DNA of 64,000 nucleotides from Stygiolobus azoricus (lineage in GTDB: Archaea; Thermoproteota; Thermoprotei_A; Sulfolobales; Sulfolobaceae): assembly GCF_009729035.1 (NCBI RefSeq), contig NZ_CP045483.1:890001-954000 (forward strand), in the 5' to 3' direction. Below, one piece after another: positions 21,479 through 31,429 of this stretch (the first letter of the stretch is position 1; the number at the start of each line of letters is the position of its first letter). The notes beneath the pieces are model-generated. The model was not told where the DNA came from. It did not search any database and saw nothing but the letters and a program-made list of their open reading frames with translations. The translations under genes were made by a program, and so were the position numbers.

Positions 21479-22843
21479 GTGTCTTGGAGTATATTGGAAC
21501 TACTCAGAACGAATCCTGAAAAGTTGAAAGAGAGTATAAGCCGAAGATTCGTAGACGTTTCGTTAGTTGATAAAGCTGTTGAATTAGATAAACAGTGGAG
21601 AGCTACGCTACAAGAAGTGGAAAGGCTTAGGCATGAGCATAATGTAATAAGTTCTCAAATCCCTAGAGCGCCAAAAGAACAGAAGCAAGAACTTATAAAA
21701 AAGGCTAAAGAATTGTTGAAAATACTAGAGGACAAAGAGAAAGAATTACAGAAAATTGAAGAAGAAAGAGATCAGATTCTTTCCGAGCTACCCAACGTAG
21801 TAGATGATTCAGTGCCGATTGGTCCCGATGAAAATTACAGTTTACCGATAAAAGTTTGGGGGAAGTTCAAGGTTTATGAGAAAGACGTTGATGAATTTCT
21901 CAAACAAGTTAAGGGATTAAAGGCTGATTACGAGGTAATAAAGTGGAAACCTGTAGGACATGCAGATATGTTAGAAAACGTCCTTAAGTTAGGGGATACA
22001 AAAAAGGCTGGAGAGGTGGCAGGGTCGAGGTTTTACTATTTGTTTAACGATATAGTCTGGTTAGATATCGCTCTCTTGAACTATGCTATAGATATAATGA
22101 CCTCTAAGGGATATACTCTAGTTTTACCACCTTATATGTTGAGGGGTGAAGTCATTAAGAGTGTTATAGACTTAGATACTTTTAGAGATGCTATCTACAA
22201 GATAGAGAATGAGGATCTATATCTTATTGCCACAGCAGAGCACCCAATAGCAGCTCTATTCTTTAAAGAAGATATTCCTAAGGAAAAGCTCCCCTTAAAG
22301 TTTGTAGGTATTAGCCCTGCTTTTAGGAAGGAAGCTGGAGCAGCTAATAAAGACTTGAAAGGAATATTCAGAGTTCATCAGTTTCATAAAGTGGAACAAT
22401 TTGTATTTTCTCTTCCTGAAGAAAGTTGGAAATACCACGAGGAATTAATCTCAAATGCTGAACAAATATTCCAAGGGCTTGGGCTTCCTTATAGGGTTAT
22501 AAATATTGCCTCTGGTGATTTGGGAGCATGCGCAGCAAAGAAGTATGATTTAGAGGTATGGATGCCTGCACAAGCGAAGTTTAGAGAGATGGTGAGTTGT
22601 AGCAATTGTTTGGATTGGCAAGCGTTTAGGATGAAAATAAGGTATGTAGATTATAAGACAAACAAGAAGGGATATGTCCACACTCTAAATAGTACAGCAA
22701 TTGCTAGTACAAGGACTATTACTGCAATTCTGGAAAACAATCAAAGAGAGGATGGTGTGGTGGAGATACCAAAAGTGCTCAGAAAGTACCTAGAGGTATT
22801 TGCTGCAGCACCAAAAGACTATATATATCCTAAAAAGGAGTGA
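21479..22843 (+). CDS. serS: Seryl-tRNA synthetase
   Basis: A 454-residue class II synthetase of the ordinary (bacterial/eukaryotic-like) type, not the methanogen type. Residues 25-110 form the long antiparallel coiled-coil arm that grips tRNA-Ser (many [20 protein letters not shown]). Class II motif 2 ([11 protein letters not shown] ... [12 protein letters not shown]) and motif 3 ([19 protein letters not shown]) are clear. Its stop abuts that of the convergent radical SAM gene with no base between. Confidence 0.96.
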   Translation: MSWSILELLRTNPEKLKESISRRFVDVSLVDKAVELDKQWRATLQEVERLRHEHNVISSQIPRAPKEQKQELIKKAKELLKILEDKEKELQKIEEERDQILSELPNVVDDSVPIGPDENYSLPIKVWGKFKVYEKDVDEFLKQVKGLKADYEVIKWKPVGHADMLENVLKLGDTKKAGEVAGSRFYYLFNDIVWLDIALLNYAIDIMTSKGYTLVLPPYMLRGEVIKSVIDLDTFRDAIYKIENEDLYLIATAEHPIAALFFKEDIPKEKLPLKFVGISPAFRKEAGAANKDLKGIFRVHQFHKVEQFVFSLPEESWKYHEELISNAEQIFQGLGLPYRVINIASGDLGACAAKKYDLEVWMPAQAKFREMVSCSNCLDWQAFRMKIRYVDYKTNKKGYVHTLNSTAIASTRTITAILENNQREDGVVEIPKVLRKYLEVFAAAPKDYIYPKKE

Positions 22844-24367
22844 TTATTTCCTTAAGTAACCTTCCAATTGGGCTTCAACTTTTTTCATTTGCTTCTTTGC
22901 AACTCTAAGGAATAGCTTTAATGTCCATTTTACCGGCATATACACGGGTGACTTGAGGTAGAACTTATCTAAAATATCCTCAGCCCAATATACATCGTGC
23001 CAGAACACTTTCTTATATAATTCAATATGTGCCTCATTTAGTTTAACCTTAGTGAACCAGTCCTTATTCTTGAAGTAACCCATAGGTACGAAGAACATCG
23101 GAACTAATATACTACGGTATGACCTCAGGTTATCAACTAGTTCTATAGTCTTATAGACGTCATCTTCAGTTTCTTCAGGCAATCCTACTATCATGGTACC
23201 CGCAGGTATTATGTTGTGATCATGCATTATCTTAAATGCTTCTTCTACAGTCTCTGGATATTCATCTACTTTATAGGGTGCGGATTTAGCGGGCATTATT
23301 TCTTTTGCAAGTCTTGAGGATCCGGTCTCAATCCCTACTTCGACACCGAGATAGTTCTGGTGACCGTCTTCATACACGATTTCTGTTATCTTTGAGATAA
23401 GACCGTACTTCTCTTCCGAGTAACGAATTGCTGCCAAGCTGGCGTGACTCCATGCTATGCTCTTATAGTATTTCTTAACTAGTTTATGCAGTTTTATAAG
23501 CGGTTCAGGCCTAGGATATATTCCTACTGCACCGTAAAACAAAACGTCATCACTGTGTATTACCCCATGTCTTACGCCATTCTTAACGTTTACTTGTAGT
23601 TCTCTTTCAATTTTCTCTAGTGGATAATACCTCGTTGGTCTTAACGTTACGGAGCAGAATCTGCAAGATCTCGCACATCCTCTCATTATTTCAATTAGTC
23701 CATTAACACTAGCGCCTTTTATTTCAGGAATTTCATCTACTGAAGGGGCTTCCTCCGCGCCAATATACACGTATTTCGGTAACGGTTCGTTATTCATTAT
23801 CATTTCGGCAATTTTTACAATGTAAGTATCAGCTTCTCCGTCTACTAAGGTATCTAAGCCTACTTCTTCGATCATATCTGTTCTCCAAAGCCATTGCCAT
23901 ACTGATGGTCCTCCGGCTATAATCTTCATACCTCTTTGTTTTGCTTGCTTAATTTCCGGTTTATGAATTAGCTCTTGGAAACTCTTGTAATTGACGGGCT
24001 CCTTCTTTGTTATCCCCCACCATGTGGAAGATGGAGGGCCAAAAGCAAAATAATCGTGATGAGAGAACATTAAGGCCTTAGCATGTGGTAAGTATTTGCC
24101 AATATAGTCTGGGTCAATAATAGCTGCCTTATAACCTGCATCAATTAGTGCTGCTTCTATTTTCCTCATTCCGTAAGGTGCTTCTTTCGGTCTTCCTAAT
24201 TCATCTGTCTTCATTTTAGGGCAAGCTAACCACTTCCACGCCTTCTCAGGAATTCCTATTGCAGGTCCAGTACCTAAGAAGCCCAAAAATTCTTTGCCAT
24301 GATGGTTAGTCATTAGGCAGCGATCAGTTGTTATTATGAAGTCAAATTTCTCTTCCAAAAAACTCAC
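22844..24367 (-). CDS. grsA: B12-binding-type radical SAM protein, probable GDGT ring synthase GrsA
   Basis: A 507-residue radical SAM enzyme: C231-x3-C235-x2-C238 ([10 protein letters not shown]) binds the [4Fe-4S] cluster. Residues 60-190 resemble a Rossmann-like cobalamin-binding domain ([36 protein letters not shown]). The late segment [15 protein letters not shown] is typical of this class. I recall that Saci_1585 is GrsA, which puts cyclopentane rings into membrane tetraether lipids. Counting back from the Lrp gene (Saci_1588) and pyrE (Saci_1597), the homologue falls at this place. The specific name therefore rests on synteny and memory. The start is GTG 24367 with TTTATAAAT about 28 bases upstream. 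Confidence 0.7.
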   Translation of the reverse strand: MSFLEEKFDFIITTDRCLMTNHHGKEFLGFLGTGPAIGIPEKAWKWLACPKMKTDELGRPKEAPYGMRKIEAALIDAGYKAAIIDPDYIGKYLPHAKALMFSHHDYFAFGPPSSTWWGITKKEPVNYKSFQELIHKPEIKQAKQRGMKIIAGGPSVWQWLWRTDMIEEVGLDTLVDGEADTYIVKIAEMIMNNEPLPKYVYIGAEEAPSVDEIPEIKGASVNGLIEIMRGCARSCRFCSVTLRPTRYYPLEKIERELQVNVKNGVRHGVIHSDDVLFYGAVGIYPRPEPLIKLHKLVKKYYKSIAWSHASLAAIRYSEEKYGLISKITEIVYEDGHQNYLGVEVGIETGSSRLAKEIMPAKSAPYKVDEYPETVEEAFKIMHDHNIIPAGTMIVGLPEETEDDVYKTIELVDNLRSYRSILVPMFFVPMGYFKNKDWFTKVKLNEAHIELYKKVFWHDVYWAEDILDKFYLKSPVYMPVKWTLKLFLRVAKKQMKKVEAQLEGYLRK

Positions 24368-24390
24368 CTTTTATGTCTTTCTAAGTTTAT

Positions 24391-24399
24391 ATTTATAAA
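24391..24399 (-). promoter_or_regulatory. TATA box of the GrsA-like gene
   Basis: TTTATAAAT on the minus strand, centred about 28 bases before GTG 24367, in the 46-base gap before the next minus-strand gene. It supports independent leaderless transcription of the radical SAM gene. Confidence 0.5.
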
Positions 24400-24413
24400 G
24401 ACGTTTTTAAAAG

Positions 24414-24650
24414 TCATTTAAGCACTTTTCTAAGGGTCCTTTTCAAATCATCAGGCAATTTGTCTCTTGAGTCTATAGTTTGTACATTATTTAAGTCTTC
24501 ATTCCACTCTTCACTTTCTCCCAATTTTATGTTCTTTAAAGTCTGGAATATATATATCTTTTCTCCTCTTTCATTTCTGGCTTGATGTATAATCAATTCA
24601 TTTCCACCAATCTTTACCAGATATTTTGCCTCGATGGATGATATCTTCAT
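24414..24650 (-). CDS. Small hypothetical protein
   Basis: A 78-residue protein, not recognised. The N-terminal half reads as beta strands (IEAKYLVKIGGNELIIHQAR, KIYIFQTL), the C-terminal half as charged helix (KLPDDLKRTLRKVLK). No signal peptide, cysteines or known motif. It is divergent from the HIT gene with 42 bases between. If my recall of S. acidocaldarius numbering is right there may be no annotated counterpart there, so it could be lineage-specific. Codon use is normal, so it is probably a real gene. Confidence 0.55.
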   Translation of the reverse strand: MKISSIEAKYLVKIGGNELIIHQARNERGEKIYIFQTLKNIKLGESEEWNEDLNNVQTIDSRDKLPDDLKRTLRKVLK

Positions 24651-24692
24651 GATTCCTATTTAACACTTATAGGGATTAAAGCTTTAACTTTA

Positions 24693-25127
24693 ATGTCGGG
24701 TGACTTAATGGATTCCTGCGTATTTTGTAAAATAATTAAAGGTGAACTTAAATCACAAAAAGTATATGAAGACGATTATGTGCTAGCTTTTCTAGATATT
24801 AATCCTATTCATAAAGGACATACACTCGTGGTAAGTAAAAAGCATTATGATAACATATATGATATTCCAGATGATGAATTAAAAAAAGTTATTGTAGTAG
24901 TAAAAAAGGTTGCTATAGCAATTAAAAAGATGGGTGCAGATGGTGTTAATGTTGTCCAAAATAATGATGAAGCAGCAGGACAAAGAGTGTTTCACATACA
25001 CTTTCACGTGGTTCCGAGATATAAAGGCGACCGTATTAAAATAGACACAATAGAGGATAGGACTAGATATAAAGATGAAAATGAAATGAGAGAATATGCA
25101 GATAAGATTAGAAGGTTTTTAAGTTAG
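24693..25127 (+). CDS. HIT-family nucleotide hydrolase
   Basis: A 144-residue Hint/Fhit-branch protein. The histidine triad is H101-I-H103-F-H105 followed by VVPRY. The N-terminal CVFCKIIKGEL and YVLAFLDINPIHKGHTLVVSK segments are typical. It hydrolyses nucleotide phosphoramidates or adenylates; the substrate here is unknown. Two ATGs are possible: 24693, 25 bases after CTTATAG and so leaderless, or 24708, preceded by GGGTGA 5 bases upstream. It ends 4 bases from the convergent zinc-ribbon gene. Confidence 0.9.
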   Translation: MSGDLMDSCVFCKIIKGELKSQKVYEDDYVLAFLDINPIHKGHTLVVSKKHYDNIYDIPDDELKKVIVVVKKVAIAIKKMGADGVNVVQNNDEAAGQRVFHIHFHVVPRYKGDRIKIDTIEDRTRYKDENEMREYADKIRRFLS

Positions 25128-25131
25128 TACT

Positions 25132-25437
25132 TTACTCCTCTTCAGATTTTTCACTTTCTTCAAATTCTTCCCTGAGCAGTTCAAGTCCTATTTCCTTATA
25201 ATATTCTTCCCTCTCCTGCTCTAGTTGTTCTTCCTCTAGTCTTCTTTCTCCTTTATCGCTTACTAAGGAGGTAGTAAGGACTTTGTTGCTTTTATCAGCT
25301 TTTTCTTTCACACTGTACTCTTTTTTCTCTTTTTCACTGAGTTCCTTCTCGTAACCACATTTATTGCACTTCAGTATTTCTTTGCCATCCTTCTTGGCAG
25401 GTACTAGCACTCCTCCACATTTAGGACAGAATTGCAT
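25132..25437 (-). CDS. Zinc-ribbon protein related to TFS/RPB9 N-terminal domain
   Basis: A 101-residue protein. C4-x2-C7 and C24-x2-C27 form one zinc ribbon ([28 protein letters not shown]) like the first ribbon of transcription factor S and RNA polymerase subunit RPB9/M. The second C-terminal ribbon with the catalytic D-E pair of TFS is absent. Instead residues 35-101 are a highly charged, mostly glutamate helix. It may bind RNA polymerase without stimulating transcript cleavage; this is inference. GGTGACC lies 6 bases before the ATG. Confidence 0.7.
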   Translation of the reverse strand: MQFCPKCGGVLVPAKKDGKEILKCNKCGYEKELSEKEKKEYSVKEKADKSNKVLTTSLVSDKGERRLEEEQLEQEREEYYKEIGLELLREEFEESEKSEEE

Positions 25438-25570
25438 TAATTGGTCACCATATATTGTAGTAAAGCCTAGAAAATGTATAAAAGGCTTTTGCTTATCTGG
25501 CTGATCCTAGGACAACCCCTTTATTAATAGAGATAGTTTATTTATAATAAATTAATCAAAAACGTAAGAT

Positions 25571-26047
25571 TTAAACAATTTTAATCCTAGGATCTTCTTT
25601 AACTACGTTAAGAACTATACTCGTGTGAGTTCTCTCCACCTTAGGGTTCTTTAATAAGCTTTTCAGGAAGTTGTCGAGATCTTCTACACTGCGGAACTTT
25701 GCTATTACTGCAACATCGTATTCTCCTACAATATCGTAGACTCCAATAACATTATCTAGATTGGCTATTTCTCTTTCAAATTCAACTAAATGTTTTCCAT
25801 CTACCTTAGCCATTATTATGCTTGTAAGTGTATAGCCTAATTTTGAGTAGTCAATTAATGCTGTAAATCCTTTTATTACTCCCTCTTGGACAAGCCTGAA
25901 TAATCTATTATGGAGAGTCGCAGGTGATACATTCATTTCTTCCGCTAGTTTTCTTAAACTTACTCTTGAGTCTTTTAGTAGCTCAATTAATAATTTCCTA
26001 TCGACTGTGTCGATCTCAACCCGTTTTCTATCAGACATGAAGTTCAT
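25571..26047 (-). CDS. Lrp/AsnC-family transcription regulator (Sa-Lrp-like)
   Basis: A 158-residue regulator. Residues 10-65 are the N-terminal helix-turn-helix ([37 protein letters not shown]) and 75-150 the RAM/ACT ligand domain ([27 protein letters not shown]). By position it corresponds to Saci_1588, a glutamine-responsive Lrp that also shapes DNA; this link is from memory and synteny. ATG 26047 and ATG 26038 are both possible. It sits beside pyr, his and ilv genes, plausible targets of an amino-acid-responsive regulator. Confidence 0.88.
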   Translation of the reverse strand: MNFMSDRKRVEIDTVDRKLLIELLKDSRVSLRKLAEEMNVSPATLHNRLFRLVQEGVIKGFTALIDYSKLGYTLTSIIMAKVDGKHLVEFEREIANLDNVIGVYDIVGEYDVAVIAKFRSVEDLDNFLKSLLKNPKVERTHTSIVLNVVKEDPRIKIV

Positions 26048-26097
26048 GATTATTAAATAATTACTCGTTAAAAAATTTTCATTTTAATAAGGATTTG

Positions 26098-26700
26098 TCA
26101 TACAAACTTGAGCTGAGATATGCCAGCTAGTATTAATTGTATTCCAAAGGCAGCTATGATTATAGCGGTGAATCTGCCCGCAGCAACTGTTCCAGTTTCA
26201 CCTAATGCTTTTACCAGTAATGGTCCTACAAGGAGTGAGAAATACACTAAAAATGTAACTACAATACTACTTAAAATTAGTGTTAGAGGGTTATAAGATA
26301 CAGATAACGTAATTAAAGCTGTCATAGTTCCAGGTCCTACTAGAAGTGGTGTTGCTATCGGAGTTATTAGAGCTTCCTCTAACTTTCTCACGAATCTGAG
26401 TTGTTGGAAACCACCCATAGTATCGATACCCAAGTAAACTAGAAGAATTCCACCGGCAATTTCCAGAGCTTGAGGTGATATTCCAAGAAAATCAAGTAAG
26501 GGTTTCCCTAATATTGAAAACAAAACTAAAAGTACTCCAATAGCAACTGTTATTTTATTCACAACAAATTTCCATGTTATCTTCTCCTCTTTAGCAGCCT
26601 CTTCATAAACTGCTAATAAGTACGGTAGTACAGAAAAAGGGTCTATAATTGCAAACAGTTTTACTGTAATTACTGGTATTGGTGAAAATATATCTGTCAT
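26098..26700 (-). CDS. MarC-family membrane protein
   Basis: A 200-residue integral membrane protein with six predicted hydrophobic segments, of the MarC/SnatA (NAAT) family. The typical stretches are [14 protein letters not shown] near the N terminus, [15 protein letters not shown] and the [16 protein letters not shown] loop. Some members carry amino acids, most have no known substrate. Its ATG overlaps the stop of the preceding small gene (ATGA), so it is translated with the pyr operon. That link to pyrimidine genes is unexplained. Confidence 0.87.
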   Translation of the reverse strand: MTDIFSPIPVITVKLFAIIDPFSVLPYLLAVYEEAAKEEKITWKFVVNKITVAIGVLLVLFSILGKPLLDFLGISPQALEIAGGILLVYLGIDTMGGFQQLRFVRKLEEALITPIATPLLVGPGTMTALITLSVSYNPLTLILSSIVVTFLVYFSLLVGPLLVKALGETGTVAAGRFTAIIIAAFGIQLILAGISQLKFV

Positions 26701-26999
26701 TCTAGTAGGCTTAACACGTCTCTGAGAATTTTAATTCTTTCCTCTTTATTTTCGGTGAAAGAAGCTAAAACCAACTTACTGAGCACTTTGTAGATAGTAG
26801 AAATTTCCTTCTTACACTGCTCATTACCTAATTGGAGTTCATTTACTTTACTTTCTAAACTTTGTAAAGAATAAAGTAATTGTGTTATGATGTCTTCTTC
26901 TCCGTGTTCATGATGATGATGTTCTTCTCGCTCTACTTCTCTTTGTATTTCAGCTATATCATCCTCATTCTTTGGAATCTTGTCTATCCTGAACTTCAT
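26697..26999 (-). CDS. Small His/Glu-rich hypothetical protein in the pyr operon
   Basis: About 100 residues, not recognised. Residues 20-40 are very charged with a histidine cluster ([14 protein letters not shown]), a possible metal-binding patch. The rest is helical with a heptad pattern ([21 protein letters not shown]), so a short coiled coil is likely. I prefer ATG 26999, with GGTGG 9 to 13 bases upstream, to the in-frame GTG 27011. It overlaps both neighbours: about 35 bases with the 106-residue gene and 4 with marC. Confidence 0.6.
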   Translation of the reverse strand: MKFRIDKIPKNEDDIAEIQREVEREEHHHHEHGEEDIITQLLYSLQSLESKVNELQLGNEQCKKEISTIYKVLSKLVLASFTENKEERIKILRDVLSLLE

Positions 27000-27285
27000 T
27001 TTCCTCTCCACCCTCAGTATCTACGTTTCTCACTTCTTTCATATCTATATCTTGAATTATTAATTTATCTACGCCCATCTTGAGATATTGTTTAATGACA
27101 ATACTTATCTTACCTGCTGCCCTAACTGGGATGCACTCAGTCTCTACCTCCTCTCCCGTCACCAGCTTAGCTATTACCTTAGCCTCTTTTTTAGCCTCGT
27201 CACAATATTCAACGTTTACCGATTGTATCTTGCCCATATACAGTAGTGATTCTATGTCTCTTCCTTTCATAGGTATTCTGTTCAC
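26965..27285 (-). CDS. Small conserved hypothetical protein in the pyr operon
   Basis: A 106-residue protein, not recognised. It reads as a small alpha/beta domain ([41 protein letters not shown]) with an acidic, probably disordered tail after residue 90. The GTG start makes a GTGA overlap with the pyrD stop, with GGTGTGA just upstream, so it is translationally coupled to pyrD. Function unknown; the coupling suggests it serves pyrimidine synthesis or the next membrane protein. Confidence 0.62.
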   Translation of the reverse strand: MNRIPMKGRDIESLLYMGKIQSVNVEYCDEAKKEAKVIAKLVTGEEVETECIPVRAAGKISIVIKQYLKMGVDKLIIQDIDMKEVRNVDTEGGEENEVQDRQDSKE

Positions 27286-28190
27286 TTTCTCACACCTATA
27301 CCGATCACTTTTTCAATCTTTAATCCTTTCTCCTTTAAATAAGTGTTAAAACCCTCACGTATCTCCAAAATTACTTCGTAACCTCTGTCAATAATCGCCG
27401 TTCCTAAACCTACTAATCTCGCTCCAACAGCGATTAGTTCTAACGCATCTTCCCATGTAAATACTCCTCCCATCCCGATTATTTCTGTATTGTATTCCTT
27501 ATACACGTCATGGATGACCCTCACAGCTAACTGATGTATGCACTTCCCTGATATACCACCTGTACCGTAGCTTAGGATAGGCTTAAACTCCTCTCTATCT
27601 AAAGCTAACCCCTTAAGTGTATTTATCAGGGTAATTCCTTTAGCTCCCCCTTCAAGGGCTTTTCCTGCCAGTTCTACGGTATTATCCCAAGGACCTAATT
27701 TTACGAACACGGGGAGTGAAGTTACACTGCTCACTTCCTTAGTGATGTCCAATGTAAACTTTGAGGTGGATTCACCGTAACCTTTTCTGTTAGGGCTACT
27801 TAGGTTCAGTTCAATTATCTTCACTTTCTCTCTTAAAGCCTTGTTAGTAGTTCTCAACTCTTCGAATCTCTCTACCACTTTCTTTATTTCACCTACACTG
27901 TTTCCTCCTATACTTAGAATTAAATTACAGTCAGCTTTAACCTGAAAACCCTCCAGTGAGTCTATCCCCGGGTTACCCAAACCTATTGCGTTCATGTAAC
28001 AGCCATCTCTTAATTTAATCACTGTAGGAGGTTTGTGGGGTTCTAATGCGTTTAATGTCAGCGTCTTCATCGTTATTGCTGAAGGCAAATATTTTTCGCA
28101 AATTTTATTCATAAATTTATCCACGAGAGGGACTATGCCAGAGCTTATTATAAAAGGGTCTTTAAATTCAATTCCTGCTACTTTCAGCAA
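27282..28190 (-). CDS. pyrD: Dihydroorotate dehydrogenase catalytic subunit
   Basis: A 302-residue FMN-dependent class 1 enzyme oxidising dihydroorotate to orotate. The FMN-binding and active-site stretches are [17 protein letters not shown] and [19 protein letters not shown]. The active-site loop reads NLSSPN, with serine where most class 1 enzymes have cysteine. This agrees with the type 1S enzyme described from S. solfataricus. The start is TTG 28190, preceded by GGAGTGA, and overlaps pyrC by 23 bases. The partner electron-transfer subunit is encoded just before pyrC. Confidence 0.92.
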   Translation of the reverse strand: MLKVAGIEFKDPFIISSGIVPLVDKFMNKICEKYLPSAITMKTLTLNALEPHKPPTVIKLRDGCYMNAIGLGNPGIDSLEGFQVKADCNLILSIGGNSVGEIKKVVERFEELRTTNKALREKVKIIELNLSSPNRKGYGESTSKFTLDITKEVSSVTSLPVFVKLGPWDNTVELAGKALEGGAKGITLINTLKGLALDREEFKPILSYGTGGISGKCIHQLAVRVIHDVYKEYNTEIIGMGGVFTWEDALELIAVGARLVGLGTAIIDRGYEVILEIREGFNTYLKEKGLKIEKVIGIGVRK

Positions 28191-29334
28191 TTACGTTCAC
28201 TCCCCTAATAGGATATGCAGTTTCTCCGTCATATGCTAGTTTACCTTCTACAATAACGTTAGTTACCTTAGCTTCTAAAGGAAACTGGTCTAGAGGGGTT
28301 TGTGTTACTTTACTGAATTTAGTAGAGTATCTCCAACTCTCCCTTTTGATTATTGTAAATGTAGCTGAGTAGCCCTCCTTTATCTCTCCAGCTTTAATAC
28401 CCGTGATCTTAGCAGGGTTCTCGGCTAGTAATTTAACAGCCCTATCTAAGTCTAAGAGTCCCTTAAACACTAACGTATAAATAAACGGAGTTGTGAAAGA
28501 TACAGCTGCTATTCCAGGTGGGCATAGGTCGAATGGCAGAGACTTCTCTCTTTCGGTATGTGGTGCGTGATCACTTGCCAATGCGTCCGTCTCATGTAAT
28601 CCTAGAAGGAATAATTCCAGTCTAGTCTTATAATCCCTAATTGGGGGGTTTACCTTACTTAGACAATCCTTTTCTCCTTCTACTAACATGTGGTGTGGTG
28701 TTATATCAGTCGAATATCCTAAGCTTTTTGCGCGCCTCAACGTCTCTAAATTTGTTATATGTGTTATGTGTATCTTTCCCTTTACCATGTAAAGTGACGC
28801 AAGTTCCATCCACTTGTCTCTGAGTCTTCTGTCAACCGTTAGAGCAAAGGGCATTTCAGGATGAAGTACTTTAAGCTTTTTACTCTTTTCAAGGATTAAT
28901 TTAGTTTCCTCTTTTTCTAGATCCTCCGGGAATATTTTATACCCCGCTATAGGTAGTTTATCTATCTCCTCAAATTCCTTTGTAACACCGCTATATATTC
29001 CGTAGTTTGTTCTAGCATATAGATCGAATTCCCTTAATCTCTCTATAACACTTTCTTTTGTATTTACTGGTGGTATTGTATTTGGCATGTCAAATATAGT
29101 ACCGACTCCACCGTAAACAGCTTCACTAGTCGCAGATGTTACCGTCTCCTTATATGACAACTTGGCCCCCCTAACGTGGACGTGAATATCGACAGAGCTG
29201 GGTAAAATAAGCTCGTCGGGTCTGAATTCAATATCTGGTTTACAATTCTTTCTAATCTCCCTTATGTTTCTATCTATGTTTATACACAGCTCGGTAATTT
29301 CCCCATAATAGTAAGTTTTACCTCTGATCCACAA
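28168..29334 (-). CDS. pyrC: Dihydroorotase
   Basis: A 388-residue amidohydrolase closing carbamoyl aspartate to dihydroorotate. The first metal motif is DIHVHVRG (about 50-57). Later metal ligands are in HITHITN and TPHHMLVE, and the catalytic aspartate is in ASDHAPH (about 257-263). The TTG at 29334 is the only start that keeps the N terminus. It overlaps the electron-transfer subunit gene by 17 bases within the pyr operon. Confidence 0.94.
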   Translation of the reverse strand: MWIRGKTYYYGEITELCINIDRNIREIRKNCKPDIEFRPDELILPSSVDIHVHVRGAKLSYKETVTSATSEAVYGGVGTIFDMPNTIPPVNTKESVIERLREFDLYARTNYGIYSGVTKEFEEIDKLPIAGYKIFPEDLEKEETKLILEKSKKLKVLHPEMPFALTVDRRLRDKWMELASLYMVKGKIHITHITNLETLRRAKSLGYSTDITPHHMLVEGEKDCLSKVNPPIRDYKTRLELFLLGLHETDALASDHAPHTEREKSLPFDLCPPGIAAVSFTTPFIYTLVFKGLLDLDRAVKLLAENPAKITGIKAGEIKEGYSATFTIIKRESWRYSTKFSKVTQTPLDQFPLEAKVTNVIVEGKLAYDGETAYPIRGVNVIAESSRN

Positions 29335-29959
29335 GTTCTCTCACTTCCACAAAGGGTCCTTCAACACAAGGTAGTATTCCGTTATAATTACACTCACCAC
29401 AGACTCCTAAATTACAGTTCATTTTTACCCATCTCACGTACACCAGAGCATTTAAAGGGAGATTTTTTACATCAGATTCAGGAACGGATGCTAGAATTAA
29501 ATCATATTCTTTACTATCATTTACGTTCTCTACTGTTTTGAATTCTCCAACATCACATTTTTCTAAGCAATATATATTGACTTTAGACCCTCTTTCACTA
29601 AGTACTTTTAACGCGTACCTTAAATCAAGATAATTTTTTCTATTTCTGATAATTCCTAGCACATTTCCGGTTCTATCTAAGTTAATCGGTTTACCGAGAG
29701 GTCCCTTTATTAGTAATTTCTTTTTACCTTGAATCATGGCAATAAGTTTCTGGCTTTCAATAAAGAGTGTCAAAACTTTATTTTCCTCATCGTAATCACC
29801 TACTGTTAAAGGGATTTCTAATTCTTTTGGAAAAATTATGCTGATGTATTGTCCGGCTCTAGGTTTGAAAGGGTATTTAACCGAAACTCTGTTTATCTCA
29901 AACATCTTATCATAAGAAACAGAAATTATATCACCATATATCAGCTCATTAAACACCAT
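29318..29959 (-). CDS. PyrK-like electron-transfer subunit of dihydroorotate dehydrogenase
   Basis: A 213-residue ferredoxin-reductase-like protein. The C-terminal cysteines (MNCNLGVCGECNYNGILPC, about 183-201) are spaced like the [2Fe-2S] ligands of PyrK. The N-terminal FAD-domain motif is degenerate (PRAGQYISIIFP in place of the usual RxYS region) and the protein is about 40 residues shorter than bacterial PyrK. FAD or NAD use is therefore uncertain. In S. solfataricus a similar small protein (Orf1) is needed for an active PyrD. It follows pyrI by 3 bases with GGTGTAAC before the ATG. Confidence 0.8.
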   Translation of the reverse strand: MVFNELIYGDIISVSYDKMFEINRVSVKYPFKPRAGQYISIIFPKELEIPLTVGDYDEENKVLTLFIESQKLIAMIQGKKKLLIKGPLGKPINLDRTGNVLGIIRNRKNYLDLRYALKVLSERGSKVNIYCLEKCDVGEFKTVENVNDSKEYDLILASVPESDVKNLPLNALVYVRWVKMNCNLGVCGECNYNGILPCVEGPFVEVRELVDQR

Positions 29960-29962
29960 TAG

Positions 29963-30463
29963 TTACACCGGTTTTGTTTGAGGGTTGCCCAGTATCTGTC
30001 TAATTACGTCGTTTTCATCTATTTCTGTCTCGCAATACTCACATCTCATTTTCAACGGTTTTACTTTAACGGTCTTAAAAACGGATGTTGCCTCTACATC
30101 GTTATTGGTTATACAATGAGGGTTAGGACACCTCAGAATTCCCTTTACCACCTCAGGCACTTTTAACTGCTTTTTCTCAACGACCTCATAATCCCTTATG
30201 ATGTTAATTGTGGCAGTTGGAGCTATTAGCGTGATTAAGTTGGCCTCGTTTTCACTGACTTCCTTGTCTTCGATCTTGACTATATCCTTCTTTCCTATTC
30301 TTTTACTTTCTACGTTAAGTACCACAGCTACTCTTAATCCTTCCGAGCCCGTTATCTTTAGTACTTTCAATACCGCGAGTGCCCTTCCAGCAGGTATGTG
30401 GTCTATAACCGTTCCGTTCTTAATTTTACTTACTAAGAGTTCTTTTTTTGTAGGTACTTCCAT
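29963..30463 (-). CDS. pyrI: Aspartate carbamoyltransferase regulatory chain
   Basis: The nucleotide-binding regulatory subunit of ATCase, about 166 residues. The N-terminal allosteric domain is visible ([31 protein letters not shown]). The C-terminal zinc site uses C-x4-C (CPNPHC) and C-x2-C (CEYC). I prefer ATG 30463 to GTG 30472 because AGGTGAG at the end of pyrB serves as its ribosome binding site. It allows CTP/ATP control of the pathway. Confidence 0.94.
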   Translation of the reverse strand: MEVPTKKELLVSKIKNGTVIDHIPAGRALAVLKVLKITGSEGLRVAVVLNVESKRIGKKDIVKIEDKEVSENEANLITLIAPTATINIIRDYEVVEKKQLKVPEVVKGILRCPNPHCITNNDVEATSVFKTVKVKPLKMRCEYCETEIDENDVIRQILGNPQTKPV

Positions 30464-30464
30464 T

Positions 30465-31358
30465 TTACTCACCTAAAATTTTTGTGAGTAAAGCCATTCT
30501 GACGGGAACTCCGTAGGAAGCTTGTTCAAAATACTTTGCATGTGGTGTCTTGTCCACTCTTCTGTCGATCTCATTAACTCTTGGCAATGGGTGAAGAATG
30601 ATACTATCTTTCTTCATTTTACTTACTAAATTTAAGTCTATTACATAGCTCTCCTTGATCCTCTCGTATTCAAGTTCATCTAAGAACCTTTCTTTCTGTA
30701 TTCTCGTAACGTAGAGCACGTCTATATCCTCAATTACATCGTTGACATTTGAGGCAATTTTGTAGGGATAATTCAACTCTTCTAAGAATTCATTTCTCGG
30801 TCTAAGTTGGGGAGGAGAGATTAAATACACGCTTTTTGGATTAAATCTTGTTAGCATTCTTAAGAAGCTATTTACTGTTCTAGCGTATTTAAGGTCACCA
30901 AGCAGTCCGTAAGTTAGACCATCGATTTTATCGAAGTGTTTAAACACGGTGAATAGGTCTATTAGAGTTTGTGTAGGATGTTCATGTTTACCGTCCCCTG
31001 CATTAATTACCGGTTTATTCGTAACCTCAGATGCAAACTTCGCTGCACCATCAAATTTGTGTCTTATTATTATTGCGTCAGAATAATTATCTAACATCCT
31101 TATTGTATCTGCTAAGTTTTCTCCCTTAGCAACTGAAGTTCCTTCAGCTCCAGAGAAACCGATTACATTTCCTCCCAGGTTTATAACCGCCTTATTAAAG
31201 CTCAAGTAAGTCCTTGTACTAGGCTCGAAAAAGGCTAGAGCTACGGTTTTTCCTTTTAATGAATCACCTTTTTGTTCCTTCATGAACTTAGAAGCTAACT
31301 GGAAGATCTCTTCTACCTCTTCCCTTGTTAAGTCATATGAAGAGATTATACTTTTCAC
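30465..31358 (-). CDS. pyrB: Aspartate carbamoyltransferase catalytic chain
   Basis: A 297-residue transferase joining carbamoyl phosphate and aspartate. The carbamoyl-phosphate site [12 protein letters not shown] (about 43-54), the [11 protein letters not shown] segment and the aspartate-loop residues [10 protein letters not shown] are all present. It starts with GTG 31358 and heads the minus-strand pyr operon pyrB-I-K-like-C-D-orf-orf-marC. It is divergent from pyrE with 71 bases between. Confidence 0.96.
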   Translation of the reverse strand: MKSIISSYDLTREEVEEIFQLASKFMKEQKGDSLKGKTVALAFFEPSTRTYLSFNKAVINLGGNVIGFSGAEGTSVAKGENLADTIRMLDNYSDAIIIRHKFDGAAKFASEVTNKPVINAGDGKHEHPTQTLIDLFTVFKHFDKIDGLTYGLLGDLKYARTVNSFLRMLTRFNPKSVYLISPPQLRPRNEFLEELNYPYKIASNVNDVIEDIDVLYVTRIQKERFLDELEYERIKESYVIDLNLVSKMKKDSIILHPLPRVNEIDRRVDKTPHAKYFEQASYGVPVRMALLTKILGE

Positions 31359-31429
31359 AAAAGCCCTTGTTTTAGCTTTGTTGGAAGATTATTTAAAGTC
31401 TTTTACGATAAGTATAAAGCCGATAAGGT
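31359..31429. promoter_or_regulatory. Divergent promoter region pyrB / pyrE
   Basis: The 71 bases between pyrB and pyrE. TTTTACGA (31401-31408) is centred about 26 bases before the pyrE ATG, fitting a leaderless start. On the minus strand TTTAAAT (31397-31391) is about 36 bases before the pyrB GTG, implying a leader of roughly 10 bases. No clear palindrome is visible, so an operator shared by both arms cannot be pointed out. Confidence 0.5.
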
